From Flavobacterium sp. (GTDB taxonomy: Bacteria > Bacteroidota > Bacteroidia > Flavobacteriales > Flavobacteriaceae): a stretch of 12,767 nt of DNA. Where the stretch lies: the NCBI GenBank assembly GCA_024709705.1, contig JANJWE010000102.1:1-12767 (forward strand). Direction: 5' to 3'. Position numbers and translations under genes: made by a program. The notes under the pieces are model-generated. The model saw only the letters and a program-made list of their open reading frames with translations. It was not told the origin of the DNA and did no database searches. Position 1 is the first letter of the stretch, and each line of letters starts with the position of its first letter. Shown here piece by piece: positions 1-5,490 of this stretch.

Positions 1-801
1 CAAACGGGAATGAAACAGAAATTTTTCTTCCGTGTGCATCGCATCTTCATAATCGCCAAAATGTTTCAACAAATGGTGACAGAAATAATGCAATTGCTCC
101 AAACATTCCTCACGCGAAGTCGGCCAATTGAATTTTTCCACATCAATAGAACCAAAGGTTTTAACCTCCATTTTTTCCAATTGATGCATCACTTTTTCCA
201 CATTTTTTGGAAAAATTTTTGCCTTCGGAATAGGAACTTCACCTTTATACTTTTTCCGATTGTCGTGGTCAAAATTCCATTGATTTCCAACCGGATTATT
301 TCCAACCATCAAAATGTCGTGCTTTTTTCGCATCATGCGATAGAAATTCTCCATCAACAACAATTTCTTTCCTTGAAAAAATTCGGCTAATTCGGTTCGG
401 GTAGTATAAAAATGTTCGGTATCAAAAACCTCTGTTGGTATAGAAAGCTTTTGACAAATTTGCTTTAATTGTTCATCCAATCGATATTCATCCGGCAATT
501 GGTATTCCAATTTTTGAATGGAATAATGTTTAATAGTTTGTTGTATTAATGCTTCTAAATGTTGCGGATTTTTGATATCATCAATTTCAAAATAAACCAC
601 TTGATGATTTTTACTTTTTAAGTACGAAGCAAAATTCCGCATACTCAAGAAGAACCCCACAACTTTCTGAATGTGATGTTTCACATAATCGGTTTCCTGA
701 CGCATTTCTGCCATCAGATAGATGACATTTTCATCGGTTTGATTAAACCAAGAATGGTTGTGATTCAATTGATCACCGAGAATAAGTCGAAGTGTTTTCA
801 T
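1..801 (-). CDS. Iron-sulfur (6-4) photolyase / cryptochrome-related protein (DPRP family), 3' end beyond window
   Basis: The minus strand is open from an ATG at 801 to the left edge, giving 267 residues that start MKTLRLILGDQLNHNHSW. The N-terminal LILGDQL, the block GNQWNFDHDNR (residues 172-182) and the closing HFGDYEDAM...LFHS are hallmarks of the deoxyribodipyrimidine photolyase-related family (PF04244), which includes the bacterial [4Fe-4S] photolyases of the PhrB/CryB type. Characterised members repair (6-4) photoproducts with FAD, a ribityllumazine antenna and an iron-sulfur cluster. Family proteins are about 500 residues, so roughly half is present; the cysteines that hold the cluster should lie to the left and cannot be checked. 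The ATG follows a run of ten A residues and a GAAACYT heptad repeat. It is the last visible gene of the minus-strand photolyase cluster, 154 bp after the DASH cryptochrome. The family call is firm; repair versus signalling cannot be decided. Confidence 0.9.
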   Translation of the reverse strand, partial: MKTLRLILGDQLNHNHSWFNQTDENVIYLMAEMRQETDYVKHHIQKVVGFFLSMRNFASYLKSKNHQVVYFEIDDIKNPQHLEALIQQTIKHYSIQKLEYQLPDEYRLDEQLKQICQKLSIPTEVFDTEHFYTTRTELAEFFQGKKLLLMENFYRMMRKKHDILMVGNNPVGNQWNFDHDNRKKYKGEVPIPKAKIFPKNVEKVMHQLEKMEVKTFGSIDVEKFNWPTSREECLEQLHYFCHHLLKHFGDYEDAMHTEEKFLFHSRL

Positions 802-955
802 TTTTTTTTTGTTTCAGGTTTCAAGTTTCAGGTTTCACATTTCAAGTTGAGAGTAGTCTGTGAAATTTTTAAATCCGTGTTAATCCGTGAAATCCGTGTC
901 AAATGAATTCTACTTTCAGCTTCAATCAACTTGAAACTTGAAACCTGAAACAAAC
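802..955. repeat. Intergenic heptad repeats with a 21-bp perfect inverted repeat
   Basis: Between the two photolyase-family genes lies an array of degenerate 7-mers of the form GTTTCAR (from 811: GTTTCAG, GTTTCAA, GTTTCAG, GTTTCAC, ATTTCAA). The same unit returns in opposite orientation near 928-952 (CTTGAAA, CTTGAAA, CCTGAAA). Positions 810-830 and 932-952 are exact reverse complements over 21 bp. The loop carries three direct copies of AATCCGTG at 872, 882 and 891. A transcript through here could fold into a long hairpin with a loop of about 100 nt. It may act in termination, mRNA processing or stability; function is not shown by the sequence. Confidence 0.85.
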
Positions 956-2260
956 TTAACCTAACCATAATTTTTGATACTTTCCATCCCCATCATACAT
1001 TTCCGCTTGGCGTTTGATATTGAATTTGCGATCTCTCGGGTCATTTCCCACACCGGCATTGTATATCCAATTGCCGTAATTGGAATGGACATCATAATCA
1101 ATCAACATGCTTTCAAAGTAAGCCGCAGCTACTCGCCAATCTTGCTCCCATTCCTTTGCCCAATAACTCGCCACATTTTGCCTGCCTCGATTACTCATGA
1201 AGCCGGTTTGTTGCAATTCAATCATGTTGGCGTTTACAAAAGGCTCACGAGTATTGCCGTTCATCCATTGACGCAGAGCTTTTTCATTGAACTTCCAATC
1301 GTATTTTTTTCCTAAAATGCCATCGAGTTGAAAGATTTTGTTGCCGTGTTTCAGTGAAATGTATTTGAAATAATCCCGCCAAATCAATTCAAAAATCAAC
1401 CAATACGTGTCTTCATTTTTACAAATTTCTCGCTCATAATTTTGCACTTCCCAATAAATAGTTCGAGCAGAAATGCTTCCATTGGCCAACCAAGCGGAAA
1501 ATTTCGAACTGTAATCGGTGCCAATTAATCCGTTTCGTGTTTGTTTGTATTGGGATAAATTTTCGGTATCAAAAAAATAGTGGTTCAAACGTTTCAAAGC
1601 TGAAGTTTCTCCACCCCGAAAAGGAAAAGCAGAATGTTTATGTACCTTGAATGATTCCAATCCCAAATCTTCCAAACTCGGAATTATATTGGATGTTTCC
1701 ACCAAATTTTCTAGGGGTTGAACCGAAATTTCAACTAATGGTCGAATCTTGCTTTCTTTTTCACATTTCTTTCGAAATTCTGTAAAAACTTCCGGAATAT
1801 TGGAAAAATCAGCATACGGAATATCACTCGGATGAAATAAAAATTGGTCGTACGTTTCTACAAATTCAACCCCTGAAATTTGATTTTTGCTATTGTCATT
1901 GACATTGTTTTTGACATTGTTATTGATATTGACTTCTTCTTGCGTCCATTCTTTCTGAAGAAAAACGGTAGAAATCTCATATTCATCCACCAATTTAGGC
2001 AATAAATTTTCAGGTAAATCATGAAAAATAAGCAATGAAATATTTTTAGCGGATAGATTATTTTTCAAATCCCGAAGCGTTTCCAATAGAAATTTAGCTC
2101 TGAATTTTTCTGTTTTTTTAAATCCATAACGCGTTATTTCAAATTGTCTCGGGTCCAGAAAATAAACCCCAATCACTTTTCCTTTCTTTTGACAAGCTTG
2201 AAATAGTGAATGGTTATCATTAACACGTAAATCATTTCGAAACCAAACTAGATTGTTCAT
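956..2260 (-). CDS. DASH-type cryptochrome (cryptochrome/photolyase family)
   Basis: This encodes 434 residues. The N-terminal alpha/beta photolyase domain covers about 1-165 (opening LVWFRNDLRVNDN, then VYFLDPRQF at 32-40 and FRAKFLLETLRDL at 53-65). The FAD-binding helical domain covers about 200-430, with GTDYSSKFSAWLANGSIS (247-264), WRDYF (294-298), MSNRGRQN (355-362) and a C-terminal DYDVHSNYGNW...NDPRDRKFN block. This pattern, especially DPRQF and MSNRGRQN, fits CRY-DASH rather than classical CPD photolyases. CRY-DASH proteins bind FAD and usually methenyltetrahydrofolate, and repair cyclobutane dimers in single-stranded DNA; some have been proposed to signal. Residues 111-127 are an odd Asn-rich stretch coded by a short tandem repeat, where relatives normally have a helix. 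The ATG at 2260 follows an 84-bp repeat-rich gap after DUF2256. Probably cotranscribed with its neighbours. Confidence 0.95.
   Translation of the reverse strand: MNNLVWFRNDLRVNDNHSLFQACQKKGKVIGVYFLDPRQFEITRYGFKKTEKFRAKFLLETLRDLKNNLSAKNISLLIFHDLPENLLPKLVDEYEISTVFLQKEWTQEEVNINNNVKNNVNDNSKNQISGVEFVETYDQFLFHPSDIPYADFSNIPEVFTEFRKKCEKESKIRPLVEISVQPLENLVETSNIIPSLEDLGLESFKVHKHSAFPFRGGETSALKRLNHYFFDTENLSQYKQTRNGLIGTDYSSKFSAWLANGSISARTIYWEVQNYEREICKNEDTYWLIFELIWRDYFKYISLKHGNKIFQLDGILGKKYDWKFNEKALRQWMNGNTREPFVNANMIELQQTGFMSNRGRQNVASYWAKEWEQDWRVAAAYFESMLIDYDVHSNYGNWIYNAGVGNDPRDRKFNIKRQAEMYDGDGKYQKLWLG
1890..1933. repeat. In-frame 12-bp tandem repeat inside the cryptochrome gene
   Basis: On the plus strand there are three consecutive 12-mers: ATTGACATTGTT (1898-1909), TTTGACATTGTT (1910-1921) and ATTGATATTGAC (1922-1933), with a further partial unit to the left. 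On the coding strand they give an Asn/Val-rich segment (NINNNVKNNVNDN). The unit length is a multiple of three, so copy-number change would keep the frame. It resembles the low-complexity repeats in the nearby gaps, though with a different unit. Confidence 0.8.
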
Positions 2261-2357
2261 TTTAAAAGTTGATGGGTAATTGGTAAAAGGTTACTACTAA
2301 ACTGAAAACTGCGACTGTGACTGCGACTGAACACTTATAACTGCTCACTGAACACTT
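2261..2357. repeat. Heptad repeat array between the cryptochrome and DUF2256 genes
   Basis: Two repeat types lie back to back. Positions 2271-2290 read GATGGGTAATTGGTAAAAGG, the RGGTAAT type, and match 5389-5408 at 19 of 20 positions. From 2301 a second type begins: ACTG or ACTT recurs at 2301, 2308, 2314, 2320, 2326, 2333, 2340, 2347 and 2354, that is every 6 or 7 bp. The 11-mer ACTGAACACTT occurs at 2326 and again at 2347, 21 bp apart. The array runs into the 3' end of the DUF2256 gene, whose stop codon (2345-2347) lies within it. Confidence 0.8.
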
Positions 2358-2488
2358 TTATTCCTCCTACATTTCTCACTACAATACAAAACCTCTTCCC
2401 AATTCTTTTCCCATTTTTTTCGCCAGGAAAAGGGAAGTCCGCAGGTTTTGCAATTTTTTTGAGCAAGATGTAGTTTCTTATGTGCCAT
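2345..2488 (-). CDS. DUF2256 small zinc-ribbon protein
   Basis: A 47-residue ORF opens [20 protein letters not shown] and continues [20 protein letters not shown]. This matches the DUF2256 family (PF10013) along its length: MAHKK start, CxxCGxPFxWRKKW, and a second pair of cysteines in YCSxKCR. The four cysteines (C13, C16, C36, C40) look like a zinc-binding site; that is inferred from spacing. No function is established to my knowledge, and members occur beside photolyase/cryptochrome genes. Here the ATG is 2 bp after the TAA of the flavin-reductase gene, so the two are very likely cotranscribed and perhaps translationally coupled. The last residues (SVQ) and the TGA stop lie in a 7-bp repeat array, so the tail may differ from that of relatives. 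Confidence 0.88.
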   Translation of the reverse strand: MAHKKLHLAQKNCKTCGLPFSWRKKWEKNWEEVLYCSEKCRRNKSVQ

Positions 2489-2490
2489 TT

Positions 2491-3126
2491 TTAGAGGATG
2501 GATTTCGTTGGTACATGTGGTCGGGCATAATCAAATCGATCCACTAATTTTGGGACGCAATAGCCATCTAATCCATTAATAGATACTACGTTTTCTTCAT
2601 CCAATCGAAGCCAATGGTCTTTTTGAATCAAGTTTTCCTCAACAAATAATTCTTCGATGGAAGCGATAATGTGTATCGTTCCGTTTTCTTTAATTGCATA
2701 TTCGTTGAGGTATTTGCATAAAATTTGAACCGGACTACCTTTTACAAATGGTATGGAAATGCCTTCATGATACGTTTCTTCCAAGTTAGTTTTATCAAAT
2801 TCGGATATATGTTCATCATAACTAGCAGAGGAATGATGAGCATCTGCAATCATGGTTTCCGTAATGTGATTAACCGTAAAAAAACCTACATCTTTTATGT
2901 TTTTATACGTATTTCTCGGAACGGTTGTAGGCCGAAGAATAAATCCTAATAAAGCAGGATCACTTCCTAAATGCGTGATACTGCTAAAAACCGCCACATT
3001 GGAAACTCCATTAGCCGTTTTTGTGGCGATTAAATTTGCCGATTTATAGCCGGTACAACTATTAATCAAATTCAATCGCGGAATTTTGGAAAGCTCTTGT
3101 ATAGCTTCTTTGGTAAACTTTTTCAC
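2491..3126 (-). CDS. Flavin reductase-like FMN-binding domain protein
   Basis: About 211 residues with the flavin-reductase-like / flavoredoxin split-barrel fold (PF01613). The segment [11 protein letters not shown] (27-37), then [21 protein letters not shown] (start near 42) and [13 protein letters not shown] (65-77) followed by GFFTVNH fit the FMN-binding half of this family. Such proteins bind FMN and either reduce free flavin with NAD(P)H or act as flavoproteins; the exact substrate cannot be read here. It leads a minus-strand cluster with DUF2256 and two photolyase-family proteins, so supplying or reducing flavin for these FAD enzymes is a reasonable inference only. There is no ATG near the start. 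I chose GTG at 3126 because it gives the (M)KKFTKE opening expected of relatives; a TTG at 3132 would add two residues. Either start is within about 15 nt of the predicted promoter, so the leader is very short. Confidence 0.85.
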   Translation of the reverse strand: MKKFTKEAIQELSKIPRLNLINSCTGYKSANLIATKTANGVSNVAVFSSITHLGSDPALLGFILRPTTVPRNTYKNIKDVGFFTVNHITETMIADAHHSSASYDEHISEFDKTNLEETYHEGISIPFVKGSPVQILCKYLNEYAIKENGTIHIIASIEELFVEENLIQKDHWLRLDEENVVSINGLDGYCVPKLVDRFDYARPHVPTKSIL

Positions 3127-3139
3127 AAGCAATTTTTTT

Positions 3140-3174
3140 CAAAAATACAAATTGTTTAACAAATAAAACAAAAA
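3140..3174 (-). promoter_or_regulatory. Predicted promoter of the photolyase cluster
   Basis: On the minus strand, TATTTTTG (3147-3140) fits the Bacteroidetes -7 consensus TAnnTTTG. TTTTTG (3174-3169) lies 21 bp upstream, within the usual spacing for the -33 element (TTG/TTTG). Transcription would begin close to 3133, just before the GTG start of the flavin-reductase gene. Confidence 0.6.
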
Positions 3175-3242
3175 GTTAAACAAAATTATTTTCTAACTGA
3201 AAATTTTCCCGATTTTAGGTCGTTTTATCTTTTGGTATTCCG

Positions 3243-3250
3243 TACTTTTG
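3243..3250 (+). promoter_or_regulatory. Predicted -7 promoter element of kmo
   Basis: TACTTTTG matches the Bacteroidetes -7 consensus TAnnTTTG and lies 23 bp before the ATG at 3274. No clear -33 element is visible. Transcription from here would start after the ATG at 3232, which rules against that longer reading frame start. Confidence 0.5.
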
Positions 3251-3273
3251 TATTCCAATTTTTGATTTTTATC

Positions 3274-4617
3274 ATGCAAACGCCACAAAAAATTGCTGTT
3301 GTGGGTTCCGGTTTAGTGGGAACTTTATTGGCAATTTACCTCAAAAAATTAGGGCATACCGTTCATGTTTTAGACCGAAGTCCGGATATTCGCACCGTTG
3401 AATTTTCCGGTCGTTCTATCAATTTGGTGATGTCAAATAGGGGTTGGAAAGCGTTGGAAGATATCGGCTTGACCGAGGAAATTAAAAAAATCGGAATTCC
3501 TGTTGATAAACGTGCCATTCACTTAAAAGATTCCAAACTCAATTACCAATATTACGGAAAAGAAGGGGAAGCCATTTATTCTCTTTCCCGTGGAGTTTTG
3601 AATCGAAAAATGATTGATTTAGCGGAAGAAGCCGGAGTTGAATTCTTTTTTGAACATCGCATTTGGGATGTATCATTGGCAGATGCTACGCTTCACATCG
3701 GAGAAACCGAAAGAGGCGAGTGGACTGATTTAAAATACGACAAAGTTTTTGGTGCAGATGGAGCTTTTTCCAGAATTCGCCATCGGATGCAACGTCAAAG
3801 TATGTTCAATTATTCGCAAGAATTTTTGCATATTGGATACAAAGAATTGCATATTCCTGCCAATCCGGATGGTTCGCACAAAATTGATAAAAATTCGCTA
3901 CACATCTGGCCTAGAGGCAATTTCATGTTGATGGCTTTGGCTAATTTGGATGGTTCGTTTACGTGTACTTTATTCATGCCGTTTGAAGGTGAAAATTCCT
4001 TTGAAAGCTTGAAAGATGAAAAAACATTAGTAGATTTCTTTGCCGAATTTTTTCCTGATACGAAAGAAGTGATTCCTGATTTGGTGCGTGATTTCTTCAA
4101 GAACCCAACAAGTTATTTAGTGATGATGAAATGTTTTCCATGGACGCATTCAGATAATGTGGCTTTAATTGGCGATTCGGCTCATGCCATTGTCCCGTTT
4201 TACGGTCACGGAATGAATGCCGGATTTGAAGACATTACCGTTTTAAATGAAATGATTTCAAAATACGGTGATGATTGGGAAGCTATTTTCAAAGCCTATG
4301 AAAAATCCCGAAAACCCAACGCTGATGCGATTGCCGAACTTTCCTATCGCAATTTTATGGAAATGAGTGCCAAAACCGCCGATGAAAAATTCTTATTGCA
4401 AAAGAAAATTGAAAAATGGTTTTCCGACAAACATCCCGAAAAATGGATGCCATTGTACAGTCGCGTAACCTTTAGTTTGCAACCTTATTCCGAAGCTCTA
4501 GCCATTGGCGATTTCCAAAATAAAATCATGGAAGAAGTGATGCAAATGGAAAATATTGAGGCCGTTTGGGATAGCGAGGCTGTAGAACAAAAGATTATTT
4601 CGCTACTTTCAAAATAA
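3274..4617 (+). CDS. kmo: Kynurenine 3-monooxygenase
   Basis: 447 residues, a usual length for the family. The FAD-binding Rossmann motif is near the N-terminus (IAVVGSGLVGTLLAIYL, glycines at 11, 13 and 16), followed by EFSGRSINLVMSNRGWKAL (43-61), which is very characteristic of kynurenine 3-monooxygenase. The second flavin motif is GDSAHAIVPFYGHGMNAGFED (300-320). The C-terminal blocks ELSYRNFMEM and PLYSRVTFS hold the Asn (360) and Tyr (395) that correspond to substrate-pocket residues in studied enzymes. It hydroxylates L-kynurenine to 3-hydroxykynurenine with NADPH and O2, a step from tryptophan to quinolinate and NAD. Bacterial forms lack the long membrane anchor of the mitochondrial enzyme, as here. 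An in-frame ATG at 3232 lies upstream of the predicted promoter, so I prefer 3274 (MQTPQKIAVVG). It stands alone and divergent from the photolyase cluster; other kynurenine genes are not in the window. Its stop is 1 bp from that of the convergent cupin gene. Confidence 0.96.
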   Translation: MQTPQKIAVVGSGLVGTLLAIYLKKLGHTVHVLDRSPDIRTVEFSGRSINLVMSNRGWKALEDIGLTEEIKKIGIPVDKRAIHLKDSKLNYQYYGKEGEAIYSLSRGVLNRKMIDLAEEAGVEFFFEHRIWDVSLADATLHIGETERGEWTDLKYDKVFGADGAFSRIRHRMQRQSMFNYSQEFLHIGYKELHIPANPDGSHKIDKNSLHIWPRGNFMLMALANLDGSFTCTLFMPFEGENSFESLKDEKTLVDFFAEFFPDTKEVIPDLVRDFFKNPTSYLVMMKCFPWTHSDNVALIGDSAHAIVPFYGHGMNAGFEDITVLNEMISKYGDDWEAIFKAYEKSRKPNADAIAELSYRNFMEMSAKTADEKFLLQKKIEKWFSDKHPEKWMPLYSRVTFSLQPYSEALAIGDFQNKIMEEVMQMENIEAVWDSEAVEQKIISLLSK

Positions 4618-4618
4618 A

Positions 4619-4984
4619 TTACGCTTTCTCCCGATTTACCTTCTCAAAATCAAACGCCGGTTGGCAAATGGCAATGTATTCACACACTTCATCAAACGGA
4701 TTGGAATATTGAACACGTGTGTTTTTCTCAATTTTGATGGATTGCCCGGCTTCTAAAACAATTACTTCGTCTTCAATAATAAATTGTTTTTTCCCTTTGA
4801 TGATAAAGGTATATTCATCAAATTCAGGCGTTTGAAACGGTTCGCTCCAATGCGGCGGAGCAATCATATGAGCGATAGAAATGTTGCTGTTGCCATCGGA
4901 AGCTTTACCGAAATGTTCTTCGATTAATTTTCCATCAGTTGTTGGAACAATGAATGGGGATTTTTGAATGTAATATTTTTTCAT
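4619..4984 (-). CDS. Small cupin-domain protein
   Basis: 121 residues forming one cupin barrel. The first cupin block is PPHWSEPFQTPEFDEYTFI (43-61) leading to IKGKKQFII; the second is LEAGQSIKIEKNTRVQYSNP (77-96), then CEYIAICQPAF. The PPHxxEPxQTPEFDEY and RVxYSNP pattern belongs to a recurrent bacterial family of unknown function. The metal site differs from the classical cupin site: motif 1 has only one histidine (H45), and the motif 2 position normally held by histidine reads Gln-Tyr (92-93). Nearby acids (E48, E54, E57) could contribute ligands. It lies 26 bp downstream of the DUF486 gene on the same strand and may be cotranscribed. It is too short and lacks the usual ligands for 3-hydroxyanthranilate dioxygenase, despite facing kmo. 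Confidence 0.85.
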   Translation of the reverse strand: MKKYYIQKSPFIVPTTDGKLIEEHFGKASDGNSNISIAHMIAPPHWSEPFQTPEFDEYTFIIKGKKQFIIEDEVIVLEAGQSIKIEKNTRVQYSNPFDEVCEYIAICQPAFDFEKVNREKA

Positions 4985-5010
4985 AAAGTCTATTTTCTTT
5001 CTTCTTTTCT

Positions 5011-5379
5011 CTATTTTCTAAATATAAAATAAACAGCCAACACCAAACAACACATTCCCACAAAATGATTCCATTTAAACGTTTCGGTTTTAAAGAAAAG
5101 CATTGAAAAAATGACGAAAATGACTAATGTAATTACTTCTTGAATCACTTTTAACTGCAATAACGAAAAAGGCCCGCCATTTCCTTCATAACCAATCCGA
5201 TTGGCCGGAACCTGAAAAAAATATTCAAACAAAGCCAATCCCCAACTGATTAAAACGATCGTAATCAGTCCGGCATTTTCAAACCATTTCAAATCTTTAA
5301 ATTTCAAATGGCCATACCACGCCAATGTCATAAAGATGTTGGAAAGTATGAGTAATCCGATGGTGAAGAATCCTTTCAT
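5011..5379 (-). CDS. DUF486 / DMT-family four-helix membrane protein
   Basis: 122 residues with four predicted membrane helices (about 4-24, 33-52, 76-96 and 103-120). The central motif FFQVPANRIGYEGNGGPFS followed by LLQLKVIQEVITL is diagnostic of DUF486 (PF04342), a family of small inner-membrane proteins placed in the drug/metabolite-transporter superfamily. Members are about 110-120 residues, so the gene is complete. No substrate is known; the small size suggests it works as an oligomer, as small multidrug-resistance proteins do, but that is an analogy. The ATG at 5379 follows an A-rich leader and sits directly against a heptad repeat array that fills the gap to the HerA-like gene. Confidence 0.9.
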   Translation of the reverse strand: MKGFFTIGLLILSNIFMTLAWYGHLKFKDLKWFENAGLITIVLISWGLALFEYFFQVPANRIGYEGNGGPFSLLQLKVIQEVITLVIFVIFSMLFFKTETFKWNHFVGMCCLVLAVYFIFRK

Positions 5380-5384
5380 TTTTA

Positions 5385-5488
5385 GGGTGATGGGTAATTG
5401 GTTAAAGGTAATGGGTGATAGGTAATTTGTAATTGGTTCGAGTTATATTTACTCACCTTTTACCCATTACCCTTAACCCATTACCTTT
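5385..5488. repeat. Heptad repeat array forming an imperfect inverted repeat
   Basis: The 111-bp gap between the HerA-like and DUF486 genes is almost wholly made of 7-mers of the RGGTAAT type, such as GGGTGAT, GGGTAAT, TGGTTAA, AGGTAAT and GGGTGAT from 5385. From 5453 to 5488 the same units occur in reverse. AAGGTAATGGGT (5405-5416) and ACCCATTACCTT (5476-5487) form a perfect 12-bp inverted repeat within a longer imperfect one. Read on the minus strand this is a hairpin of about 80 nt between the two genes. Confidence 0.85.
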
Positions 5489-5490
5489 TT

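Noticed and set aside
10..390. 126-residue plus-strand ORF at the left edge
   Set aside because: It is antisense to the Fe-S photolyase-related gene, whose frame is open across the region with clear motifs.
802..955. CRISPR-like short repeats
   Set aside because: Units are about 7 bp, degenerate, without unique spacers of regular length, and no cas genes are present.
974..1315. 113-residue plus-strand ORF
   Set aside because: It lies antisense within the well-supported cryptochrome gene and shows no family motifs.
4619..4984. 3-hydroxyanthranilate 3,4-dioxygenase as a partner of kmo
   Set aside because: The cupin is much shorter than that enzyme, lacks its histidine ligands, and lies on the opposite strand.
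5433..5442. GGTTCGAGT, resembling a tRNA T-arm
   Set aside because: No acceptor stem, anticodon arm or matching flanks; it is part of the heptad repeat region.
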